From: Nonomuraea sp. SYSU D8015
GTDB taxonomy: Bacteria > Actinomycetota > Actinomycetes > Streptosporangiales > Streptosporangiaceae
NCBI RefSeq assembly: GCF_008065375.1
Contig: NZ_VJYI01000001.1
Coordinates: forward strand, 806,001-870,000
Reading direction: 5' to 3'
Length of the DNA stretch: 64,000 nucleotides
Part shown: positions 17,581 to 25,279 of the stretch, one piece after another
Layout: the number at the start of each line of letters is the position of its first letter
How positions within the stretch are numbered: position 1 is the first letter of the stretch
Notes under the pieces: model-generated
What the model was told of the DNA's origin: nothing
Database searches by the model: none
Seen by the model: only the letters and a program-made list of their open reading frames with translations
Program-made: the position numbers and the translations under genes

Positions 17581-17692
17581 GGGGGCAGAGTATGACAGCG
17601 AGGAAGTGCCGTCGCCTGGAGGAGGAGCGACGAAGGAGCGACGGGGGAGGGCGGCGGCATATGGCGACCGAGCCGCCGAACGGAGTGAGGCC

Positions 17693-18703
17693 ATGAGCAC
17701 AGCCGATGCGCGCAAGCCGACCATGGCGGACGTGGCCCGGCACGCGGGCGTGAGTCTCAAGACGGTCTCGCGGGTCGTCAACCAGGAGCCGCACGTCCGG
17801 GCCTCCCTGCAGCAGCGGGTGCACGAGGCGATCAGCGCGCTCGGCTACCGCCGCAACGAGGCCGCCGCCCGCCTGGCCAGGGGCGCGAGCATGATGACGC
17901 TCGGGCTGGTGATGGAGAACATCTCCAACGAGTTCTACTCGCGCCTGGCCGCCGCGGTGGAGGCGGCCGCCGCCGACCACGAGGCGCTGGTGGTGTTCGG
18001 CTCGTACGAGGAGAGCCCTGACAAGGAGCGCATGCTGATCGAGTCCATGTACGCGCGCGGCGTGGACTCCCTGATCGTCGTCCCGTCGGCGGCCGACCAC
18101 GCCTGGCTGGCCGAGCACCCGAACCTCCGCACGGTCTTCGTGGACCGCGTCCCGCGCGGTCTGGAGAACGCCGACGTGGTGGTGCTCGATGATGTGCGGG
18201 GCGGGCGCGCGGCCACCGACCACCTGCTCGCCCGCGGCCACCGGCGGATCGCGCTGATCTCCGACGACGAGGGCCTGAGCTCGGTCCACGACCGCACGAC
18301 CGGCTACCGCGCGGCGCTCGACGCTGCCGGGCTGGCCGCCGACGAGGCGCTGGTCGTGCGGGGCGTGTTCGACCCGTGGCGGGTCGCGCACGAGGTCGCG
18401 AGGCTCCTGGATCTGGCGGATCCGCCGACCGCGTTCTTCGCCACCAACAACCGGGCGGCGATCGGGATCCTGCAGGCGCTGCGGGAGCGTCCTGAGCGGC
18501 CCGCGTACGTCGGGTTCGACGACTTCGCGCTGGCCGACGTGTTCAGCCCAGGGGTGACGGTGGTCCGCTACGACGTGGCCCGGCTCGCCCGCGGCGCGGT
18601 GGACCTGCTGCTGAACCCCGCCCAGGGGTCGCGCCGGGTGAAGGTGCCGGTGGAGCTGGTGGCCAGGGGGTCAGGCGAGATCACGCCGATCGGTCGTCGG
18701 TGA
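17693..18703 (+). CDS. LacI-family transcriptional regulator
   Basis: A 336-residue repressor. The ATG at 17693 has GGAGTGAGG just before it. The N-terminal HTH is TMADVARHAGVSLKTVSRVV, followed by the hinge helix RLARGASMMTLG. The periplasmic-binding-protein-like effector domain (from residue 60) has NEFYSRLAAAVE, the dimer motif LARGHRRIALI and DPPTAFFATNN. It is divergent from the PLP-enzyme gene and most likely controls that gene and the ABC transporter through the GACAGCGCTGTC palindrome at 16403. The effector is presumably the imported sugar or a phosphate of it. Confidence 0.93.
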   Translation: MSTADARKPTMADVARHAGVSLKTVSRVVNQEPHVRASLQQRVHEAISALGYRRNEAAARLARGASMMTLGLVMENISNEFYSRLAAAVEAAAADHEALVVFGSYEESPDKERMLIESMYARGVDSLIVVPSAADHAWLAEHPNLRTVFVDRVPRGLENADVVVLDDVRGGRAATDHLLARGHRRIALISDDEGLSSVHDRTTGYRAALDAAGLAADEALVVRGVFDPWRVAHEVARLLDLADPPTAFFATNNRAAIGILQALRERPERPAYVGFDDFALADVFSPGVTVVRYDVARLARGAVDLLLNPAQGSRRVKVPVELVARGSGEITPIGRR

Positions 18704-18781
18704 AGGCCGAGTGGTGAGGGCACCGCGCGGGCGGCGGTGTTCTGGCCATCGTTTCGGAACACCTCCTCCTTGACACCCTCC

Positions 18782-18844
18782 ATGGTGAGGCCGCTGCTGA
18801 GAAGGCTCATGGAGGGGCTGACGGCGGGCGCGGTCAAGGGCTGA
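18782..18844 (+). pseudogene. Remnant of a second sugar-permease 3' end
   Basis: The plus strand encodes the ending RPLLRRLMEGLTAGAVKG followed by TGA. This is the C-terminus typical of MalG-type permeases, and EGLTAGAVKG equals the end of the permease at 13387-14211. Nothing upstream in 18704-18781 looks like the rest of such a gene. It is either the scar of a deleted permease gene or a copied fragment left by recombination. Confidence 0.7.
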
Positions 18845-18846
18845 CC
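18810..18846. repeat. 37 bp inverted repeat, copy B
   Basis: Exact reverse-complement match to 13385-13421. It contains the stop codon and last codons of the lyase-like gene (18834-19493), read on the other strand. Confidence 0.9.
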
Positions 18847-19493
18847 CAGTAACGGATGTCGCGGAAGCGGGCCTCGGCGCGGCCGTTCCCGTGGTGGTAG
18901 ACGCCGTTCTTGAAGTGGCGGGTGGCCGGGCCGCGGTCGGAGACGGTGGCCACGCGCCGGTCGTCGAGGTAGACCTCGATCTTCCCGGCGGTGGCGTCGT
19001 GCGCGACCTTGAGGTTGAACCAGGTGTTGTACGCACCGGTCTTGAGCACGGTCCCGTTGTAGATCCTGATGGTGCCGCCGTTCTGGTTGAACGCGTTGAC
19101 CATGAAGTCGGTCGCGGGGGTGCCCGCGGGGTGCCTGACCCGCAGGATCTGCATGACCGTGGCCCCGTCCGTGCCGGCGGGGACGTACACGTCGGCGTCC
19201 CACATGTGCTTGCCGGAGGTGTACTCCTGCTTCCAGCGCATCTCCGTGCGCGGGTCCGTGGCCGAGCCCTCCGTCATGGGCTCGTCGGTCGAGTAGACCC
19301 ACATCCGGTGCGTACCGGTGGCCGAGTCGTACGCGTAGCGCTGGCTCAGGCTCAGGTTCCACGGCTTCTGCAGGTTGTAGGTGAACGTGGTCTGCCGCCA
19401 GCCGTCCGTGGGGTCGGCGGCGGCATTCGCGGGGGTCGCGGAGAGCAGCACGGCCAGCAGGGCGAGGGCGGAGGCCGCCGGGCGAGGTGACAT
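18834..19493 (-). CDS. Secreted polysaccharide-lyase-like jelly-roll protein
   Basis: A 219-residue protein. The start MSPRPAASAL at 19493 has GGAGG just upstream; a Sec signal peptide with cleavage after ANA (about residue 25) follows. The mature protein is a single domain of about 190 residues rich in W, Y and T. The blocks DPRTEMRWKQEYTSGKHMW, ATVMQILRV and YNTWFNLKVAHDA, with a late IEVYLDD, resemble concanavalin-A-like polysaccharide lyases (PL7/PL20-type) that cleave uronic-acid polymers. The subfamily is uncertain. Its C-terminal codons lie inside the 37 bp repeat, so the present end may have been created by rearrangement. It is divergent from the GH95-like pair. Confidence 0.6.
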   Translation of the reverse strand: MSPRPAASALALLAVLLSATPANAAADPTDGWRQTTFTYNLQKPWNLSLSQRYAYDSATGTHRMWVYSTDEPMTEGSATDPRTEMRWKQEYTSGKHMWDADVYVPAGTDGATVMQILRVRHPAGTPATDFMVNAFNQNGGTIRIYNGTVLKTGAYNTWFNLKVAHDATAGKIEVYLDDRRVATVSDRGPATRHFKNGVYHHGNGRAEARFRDIRYWVSP

Positions 19494-19632
19494 GGATACC
19501 TCCAACGAATTTTCCGGCACGAGATTTTGCGGTGATGCGCGGGAGGTCCGCGGGTCTGCTTATCCGCAGGCTAGAGCCATTGGGAGTAGAAAGGAAGGTT
19601 TATTGAAGGTTTCAGCTGGCGATCTAGGTGGG

Positions 19633-19661
19633 TTGACGGAGTCAAATCCATGTGTCATACA
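19633..19661 (+). promoter_or_regulatory. Probable sigma-70-type promoter for the GH95-like operon
   Basis: TTGACG (19633-19638), a 17 bp spacer, and CATACA (19656-19661), 40 bp before the ATG at 19702. No other gene start is near on this strand. Confidence 0.5.
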
Positions 19662-19701
19662 CGTCAAAGATCCGATGTATGGACTGTGAGCTGGAGACGT
19701 G

Positions 19702-22533
19702 ATGACACCCCCCGACGATCACCCCTTGTCCCGCCGCGCCGTGCTCGGCACCGCCGCCGGCGGGCTCGCGCTCGCCCTTGCTCCCGCAGTCGCGCACGCC
19801 GCCGGGCACGCCGGTCCGTGGCGGCTGCGGGAGCGGTTGTCCTGGCCGGAGTTCCTCAAGGGCCAGGACCTCATCTGGGGCCGTATGCCCAAGGCCTGGC
19901 ACGAGGGCCCCTTCCTCGGCGACGGCCTGCTGGGCAGCATGGTCTACCAGGAGCCGAACCAGAACAAGATCCGCTTCACCGTGCAGCACGGCCGCGTGCA
20001 GGACCATCGTCCCCAGTTCGGCAGCGGCTGGGGCACTTGCCGCCTCCCGGTCGGCCACCTGACCCTCGACCCCGTCGGCACGATCACCGCCGTCGACTGG
20101 CGGCTCAGCCTGTACGACGCCGAGGTCACCGGCACGATCACCACCGACCAGGGCGAGCTCGCCTTCACCGCGTTCGTGCACGACGAGATCCTGGTCGTCA
20201 AGGCCGGGGCGAGCGGCGGGGAGCAGGTGCGCTGGACGTTCCACCCCGAGGAGGCCGTCAGCCCGCGGTCGTCCACGGAGGCTCCACCGAGCGGCTACAC
20301 CCCCAACCCGCCCTGGACCACCGCCACCGCCGACGGGATCGAGCAGGTGATCCAGCCGCTCACCGGAGGCGGGCAGACCGCCACCGCCTACCGCGTCGAG
20401 GACGGCACGCTCCTGGTCGCCGTGGCCCACAGCTTCCCGTCCGCCGACGCCCAGGAGACCGCGCTCGGCAAGATCCGCGACGCCCGGCCCTACGGGGTCA
20501 TGCGCAAACGGCACCGCGACTGGTGGCACGACTTCTACGGCAAGAGCTTCGTCTCCCTGCCCGACCAGCGGTTACAGAGCTTCTACTGGATCCAGCTCTA
20601 CAAGATCGCCTCGGCGAGCCGGGCGGGCGGCCCGGTCGTGGCCACCACCGGCCCCTGGCTGGAGCCCACCCCGTGGCCGGCGGTGTGGTGGAACCTCAAC
20701 GTGCAGCTCGAGTACTGGCTCATCAACGGCTCCAACCACCTGGAGCTCGACTCGCTCACCAGCACGCTCCACCAGAACCGCGAGCAGCTCGTCAGGAACG
20801 TCCCCGAGGCCTACCGCGCCGACTCGGCCGGTGTGGGCCGCAGCTCCGACATGTTCTGCACCCGGAGCGTCGGCAGGCCAGGTACGGGCGCGGAGGTCGG
20901 CGACCTCACCTGGGCCCTGCACAACACCTGGCTCTCCTACCGCCACACCATGGACGACAAGCTGCTGCGCGACACGGTCTTCCCGCTGCTGCGCCGGGCG
21001 ATCAACTACTACCTGCACTTCCTGACCCCGGGCGGCGACGGCAAGCTGCACCTGCCTAGCACGCTGTCACCCGAATACCCCGTCACGCCGCCGCAGGACA
21101 CCAACTACGACCTGGCGCTGATCAGATGGGGCTGCCGGACGCTGCTGGACTCCGCGAGCCGGCTCCGCATCGACGACCCGCTCCGGGCAAAGTGGCAGGA
21201 GGTGCTGGACAAGCTCGCCGACTACCCCGTGGACGCCAACGGCTTCATGATCGGCGCGAACACGCCGTACGCGCAGTCCCACCGCCACTACTCCCACCTC
21301 CTCATGGTCTACCCGCTCTATCTGGTCAACTGGGACCAGCCGGAGAACCGGGAGCTCATCGAGAAGTCGGTGGTCCACTGGCAGTCGCTGACCAGCGCGC
21401 ACCGGGGCTACAGCTACACCGGCGCGTCCTCGCTCTACGCCATGATGGGCCGGGGCGACACGGCGCTGTCCTACCTGGAGAGGTTCTTCGACCCGGCCAG
21501 CCGTTTCCCGTGCCGGGCCAACACCCACTACGCCGAGGGCGGGCCGGTCATCGAGACGCCGCTGTCGGCCGCACAGTCCATCCACGACATGCTCTGCCAG
21601 AGCTGGGGCGGGATCGTGCGGGTCTTCCCCGCCGTGCCCGCGGCCTGGCAGGACGTCACCCTGCACGACTTCAGGACCGAGGGGGCGTTCCTCGTCTCGG
21701 CCGTACGGCAGGGCGGCCGCACCCGTTTCATCCGGGTGAGGAGCCTGGCGGGGGAGCCGCTGCGGATCAGGCACGGGCTCGACGGGCCGCTCACCGCGGT
21801 GCTCGACAACGGACGGCCCGCCCAGGTGAAGGACCTGGGCGAGGGCATCGCCGAGATCACCCTCGGCCGGGGCCGGGAGGTCCTGCTCCACACCGGCCGC
21901 CGTCCCGATCTGGTCATCGCGCCCGTCAAGATAGCCAAGCCGGGGGAGCCGTGGGGCCTGCCGCCCGTCCCGCCGCCCGGGCCCACCACGCCGGTGGACC
22001 TGTCGGCCCACTTCGACAACGACGGCGTCTCCAGTCACGAGGCCATGACCGACGGGAACGTGGACGGCTCCGGCTACACCTACCCGGCCGAGGAGCTGCC
22101 GCCCGCCGGGCCGCTCACCCACGAAGGGCTGAGCTTCGTCTTCCCCGCCTACGGCGACGGCGTCGAGAACAACGTCACCGGCCAGGGCCAGACCATCACA
22201 GTGCCGCCCGGCACGTACGCCAAGGTCCGCCTGCTCGGGGCCGGCACGTCCGGCAGCGTCAGCGCCGCGCTGACCGCCGCGTACGCCGACGGCTCCACCG
22301 CCCAGGTCCCGTTCGTCCTGCCCGACTGGGGCGGCCAGCCCGGCGCCGGGACGACCGAGGTGCTGCGCTGTACCCACCGGCACGGCCAGAACGGCGCGCA
22401 CACGCTGCGCGTCGGCCTGTTCGAGACGCAGGCGGCGCTCGATCCGGCCAAGGAGCTGCGTTCGCTCACCCTGCCCGCGCTCACCCGGCCCCAGCTGCAC
22501 CTGTTCGCACTCTCCCTGGAGGGACCCCGATGA
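19702..22533 (+). CDS. GH95-like secreted exoglycosidase with C-terminal accessory domain
   Basis: A 943-residue protein. ATG 19702 is chosen because GGAG lies 5 bases upstream. A twin-arginine signal (LSRRAVLGTAAGG) is followed by AHAAG, so export by Tat is likely. The N-terminal beta-sandwich begins WHEGPFLGDGLLGSMVYQ. The (alpha/alpha)6 barrel has WWNLNVQLEYWLINGSNH (about 328-345), whose NxN pair corresponds to the catalytic Asn residues of GH95, and later HRHYSHLLMVYPL. Residues of about 770-943 form an extra beta-rich domain that starts DLSAHFDNDGVS and is absent from the paralogue downstream. GH95 enzymes release alpha-L-fucose or L-galactose by inversion; the substrate here is unverified. 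Confidence 0.82.
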   Translation: MTPPDDHPLSRRAVLGTAAGGLALALAPAVAHAAGHAGPWRLRERLSWPEFLKGQDLIWGRMPKAWHEGPFLGDGLLGSMVYQEPNQNKIRFTVQHGRVQDHRPQFGSGWGTCRLPVGHLTLDPVGTITAVDWRLSLYDAEVTGTITTDQGELAFTAFVHDEILVVKAGASGGEQVRWTFHPEEAVSPRSSTEAPPSGYTPNPPWTTATADGIEQVIQPLTGGGQTATAYRVEDGTLLVAVAHSFPSADAQETALGKIRDARPYGVMRKRHRDWWHDFYGKSFVSLPDQRLQSFYWIQLYKIASASRAGGPVVATTGPWLEPTPWPAVWWNLNVQLEYWLINGSNHLELDSLTSTLHQNREQLVRNVPEAYRADSAGVGRSSDMFCTRSVGRPGTGAEVGDLTWALHNTWLSYRHTMDDKLLRDTVFPLLRRAINYYLHFLTPGGDGKLHLPSTLSPEYPVTPPQDTNYDLALIRWGCRTLLDSASRLRIDDPLRAKWQEVLDKLADYPVDANGFMIGANTPYAQSHRHYSHLLMVYPLYLVNWDQPENRELIEKSVVHWQSLTSAHRGYSYTGASSLYAMMGRGDTALSYLERFFDPASRFPCRANTHYAEGGPVIETPLSAAQSIHDMLCQSWGGIVRVFPAVPAAWQDVTLHDFRTEGAFLVSAVRQGGRTRFIRVRSLAGEPLRIRHGLDGPLTAVLDNGRPAQVKDLGEGIAEITLGRGREVLLHTGRRPDLVIAPVKIAKPGEPWGLPPVPPPGPTTPVDLSAHFDNDGVSSHEAMTDGNVDGSGYTYPAEELPPAGPLTHEGLSFVFPAYGDGVENNVTGQGQTITVPPGTYAKVRLLGAGTSGSVSAALTAAYADGSTAQVPFVLPDWGGQPGAGTTEVLRCTHRHGQNGAHTLRVGLFETQAALDPAKELRSLTLPALTRPQLHLFALSLEGPR

Positions 22534-24794
22534 CCGGAATCTCGCGCCGCGCCTTCATGGCCGCGACCGGGGCGGCCGCGGTGGCGGTCGGCACGGAGAC
22601 GGCCGCCACGGCCGCGGTGACCTCCCCTGTCGCGTGGGCGCCCGCCACGCCCGGCGCGGACGTGCACGGCGGTGTGCTGGCCGACGCCGCGATGGTGTGG
22701 CGGCGTCTGCCCGGCGGGTGGCAGGAGGGGCCGTTCCTCGGCAACGGGTTCCTCGGCGTGCACCTCTACCAGAGGTCCGGCGAGGGCAACGTGCTGCGGT
22801 TCATGCTCAACCACTCGCTCGTGCAGGACCAACGGGGCCAGTGGGAGGCCGCGATCGGGTACTCGCGGCTGCCCATCGGCTACCTGACGCTGACCTTCGC
22901 CGGGACCGTCACGGCCGTGGACTGGCGGCTCGACCTGGAGCACGCCGAGCTGACCGGCACGGTCACGACCTCGCAGGGGAGCGTGCGGCTCAGCGCGCTC
23001 GTGCTCGACCAGCGGGACGTGCTGCTCGTGTCCCTCGCGCCCAGCGCGGGGGAGGAGACGGCGGCGTGGGGTTTCACGCCGCTGCCATCCCACACGACCA
23101 GAACGATCCGCCGCCCGCCCGACTACACCGGCAACCCCGACCCGGTGGTCGCCGACGGGCACGTCGAGCAGCCCATGCACGCGGGCGGCGGCTACACCAC
23201 CGCCTGGCGCGAGGCCCGCCAGGGCTCCCGGCGCCTGCTGGCCGCCACGATCGCCTACGGCTACCCGGACTCGACCGGCGTCGAGCAGGCCGTGCGGACC
23301 GTGCGCCAGACGCTCGACGGCAACCCGGAGGCCCAGGTCCTGGCACACCGGCTCCGGTGGAAGCGGTTCTACCGGCGCAGCCTGGTATCGATCCCGGACA
23401 AGAGGCTGCAGCGCTTCTACTGGATCCAGCTCTACAAGATGGCCTCCGCCACCCGGGAGAACGCCCCGGTGGTGACCGAATGGGGGCCGTGGTTCCCCGA
23501 GGTGGGCAACAGCTGGACGAACATCTGGTGGAACCTCAACGTCCAGGTCGCCTATCCGCTGATCAACGGCTCCAACCACCCGGAGCTGGACGCCATCACC
23601 ACGACCTTCCGGAAATATCACGAGAATCTCGAGCTGAACGTCCGCCCCGAATACCGCGACGGCGACTCCTGGGCGCTGTGCCATCCGGGCGACCGCATGC
23701 TCCGGCCGGGGCCGCGCTACGTCGGCATCCCGGGCGTGAGCCCGAACGACCACACGGGCAACCTCACCTGGGCCATGCACAACGTCTGGCTCGCCTACCG
23801 GCACAGCATGGACGCCGGCGTGCTCAGGGACGTGCTCCTTCCGGTGCTCACCCGGGCGATCAACTACTACGCCCGGTTCCTGGTGGAGGGCTCCGACGGC
23901 CGGCTGCACCTGCCCGAGACCCGCTCGCCCGAGTACGCCAACGCCTCCGACGCGACCTACGACCTGTCGCTGATCCGCTGGGGCTGCCGGACCCTGCTCA
24001 ACACCGCTGCCCGGCTCCGCGTCGACGACCCGCGCGGGCCCCGGTGGCGGGAGATCCTCGAGCGGCTGGTGCCGTATCACAGGAACGATCAGGGCGTCAT
24101 GATCGGGGCGGACGTGCCGCTCGCCGAGTCGCACCGGCACTACTCGCACCTCCTGTGGATCTATCCGCTGCAGGAGTCGCTCGACCGGCGCAGCTTCGAG
24201 CACTGGACGAGCATGCGCGAGCGGTGGCACGGCTACAGCTTCGCGGCCGCCTCCTCGATGGAGACGCTGTTCGGCAATCCGGAGGAGGCGCTGTCCCACC
24301 TGCGGTTCTTCATCGACGGCAACGTGGTCGACAACTGCGCGATCACGCCCAACACCATGTACAGGGAGGGGTCGAACTTCGCTATTGAGAGCCCGCTGGC
24401 CGCCGCCCAGTCGCTGCTCGACATGCTCGTGCAGAGCCACGGCGGGGTGGTCAAGGTGTTCCCCGCGGTCTCGGCCACCTGGGCCGACGTCTCCGTCGAA
24501 CGGCTCAGGACGCAGGGGGCGTTCGTGGTGGACGCCTCGCGGAGCGAAGGGCGTACGGACTGGATCAGGGTCAGGAGCGAGGCGGGGGAGCCGCCCAAGC
24601 TGAGGCACGGCATCGCCGGGCCGTTCGAGGTGCGCGACGAGCGGGGCGGCCGGCTGCCGTACCGGGGGACGGACACGATCGAGATCCCGCTCCGCAAGGG
24701 CGCGACCGCCGTGGTCGCCCGGCGCGGCGTCCGCCCGTCGGGCGCGCGGGACGTCCCGGCGAACGGGAGCGCGGCCGCCTGGGGCCTGCCCTAG
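22530..24794 (+). CDS. GH95-like secreted exoglycosidase, paralogue
   Basis: A 754-residue protein whose ATG overlaps the stop of the preceding paralogue (ATGA). A twin-arginine signal (ISRRAFMAATGAAA) leads the protein. Long stretches parallel the upstream enzyme: WQEGPFLGNGFLGVHLYQ, QRFYWIQLYKMASATR, WWNLNVQVAYPLINGSNH (NxN at about 333-335), AESHRHYSHLLWIYPL and SPLAAAQSLLDMLVQS. The accessory C-terminal domain of the first enzyme is missing. The pair is an evident tandem duplication with later divergence, perhaps with different linkage or aglycone preference. A stem-loop at 24798-24817 follows the stop. Confidence 0.82.
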   Translation: MTGISRRAFMAATGAAAVAVGTETAATAAVTSPVAWAPATPGADVHGGVLADAAMVWRRLPGGWQEGPFLGNGFLGVHLYQRSGEGNVLRFMLNHSLVQDQRGQWEAAIGYSRLPIGYLTLTFAGTVTAVDWRLDLEHAELTGTVTTSQGSVRLSALVLDQRDVLLVSLAPSAGEETAAWGFTPLPSHTTRTIRRPPDYTGNPDPVVADGHVEQPMHAGGGYTTAWREARQGSRRLLAATIAYGYPDSTGVEQAVRTVRQTLDGNPEAQVLAHRLRWKRFYRRSLVSIPDKRLQRFYWIQLYKMASATRENAPVVTEWGPWFPEVGNSWTNIWWNLNVQVAYPLINGSNHPELDAITTTFRKYHENLELNVRPEYRDGDSWALCHPGDRMLRPGPRYVGIPGVSPNDHTGNLTWAMHNVWLAYRHSMDAGVLRDVLLPVLTRAINYYARFLVEGSDGRLHLPETRSPEYANASDATYDLSLIRWGCRTLLNTAARLRVDDPRGPRWREILERLVPYHRNDQGVMIGADVPLAESHRHYSHLLWIYPLQESLDRRSFEHWTSMRERWHGYSFAAASSMETLFGNPEEALSHLRFFIDGNVVDNCAITPNTMYREGSNFAIESPLAAAQSLLDMLVQSHGGVVKVFPAVSATWADVSVERLRTQGAFVVDASRSEGRTDWIRVRSEAGEPPKLRHGIAGPFEVRDERGGRLPYRGTDTIEIPLRKGATAVVARRGVRPSGARDVPANGSAAAWGLP

Positions 24795-24797
24795 CGA

Positions 24798-24817
24798 CCG
24801 TTCGTCGTGCTGAACGG
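24798..24817 (+). terminator. Stem-loop after the GH95-like pair
   Basis: CCGTTC and GAACGG form a perfect 6 bp stem around an 8-base loop, three bases after the TAG. There is no U-run, so it is only a candidate terminator. Confidence 0.35.
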
Positions 24818-24922
24818 ACCATTCACCGCATACCCTGCCTAACTCATCGCCGGACGGAGGCGGCTCGGCGAACAACCCCTCTGCGGCCCTCCACGCCGGG
24901 TAGGTTCCCCTCTTACGTTGAG

Positions 24923-24938
24923 CGTGATCCGCATCACA
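24923..24938. promoter_or_regulatory. Crp/GlxR-type site
   Basis: CGTGATCCGCATCACA fits the Crp consensus TGTGA-N6-TCACA with one mismatch, and its GTGAT/ATCAC arms are perfect. It lies 12 bp before the GTG start of the DUF485-symporter operon. E. coli actP is Crp-controlled, so cAMP-linked control of carboxylate uptake is plausible here. Confidence 0.55.
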
Positions 24939-24949
24939 GTGGAGGTCTC

Positions 24950-25279
24950 GTGACAACAAGAGAACATGACGCATCGGTCTATGAACAAGTTCAGGAGAGC
25001 AGTGAGTTCCAGGAGCTGAAGAGGCGCTTCCGCGCCTGGACATTCCCCATGACCGTGGCGTTCCTCGCGTGGTACCTGCTGTATGTGGTGCTGTCCGGGT
25101 GGGCGCGCGGCTTCATGGGGATCAAGCTGCTCGGCGACATCAACGTGGGGCTCGTCTTCGGCCTGTTGCAGTTCGTGTCCACGTTCTGGATCGCGTGGGC
25201 GTACGCCAAGCACGCGGAGAAGAAGCTGGACCCGATCGCCGACAAGCTGCGGCACGAGGTTGAGGAGAAGGCCAAGTGA
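24950..25279 (+). CDS. DUF485 family small membrane protein
   Basis: A 109-residue protein that starts at GTG 24950 with GGAGG 5 bases upstream. The N-terminal helix QESSEFQELKRRFRAWTFPM is the usual DUF485 signature; two membrane helices at about 32-50 and 65-84 follow, and a Lys/Glu-rich cytoplasmic tail ends the protein. It is the standard length for the family. The stop overlaps the GTG start of the symporter gene. It is the presumed accessory subunit of that symporter, as YjcH is to ActP. Confidence 0.88.
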   Translation: MTTREHDASVYEQVQESSEFQELKRRFRAWTFPMTVAFLAWYLLYVVLSGWARGFMGIKLLGDINVGLVFGLLQFVSTFWIAWAYAKHAEKKLDPIADKLRHEVEEKAK

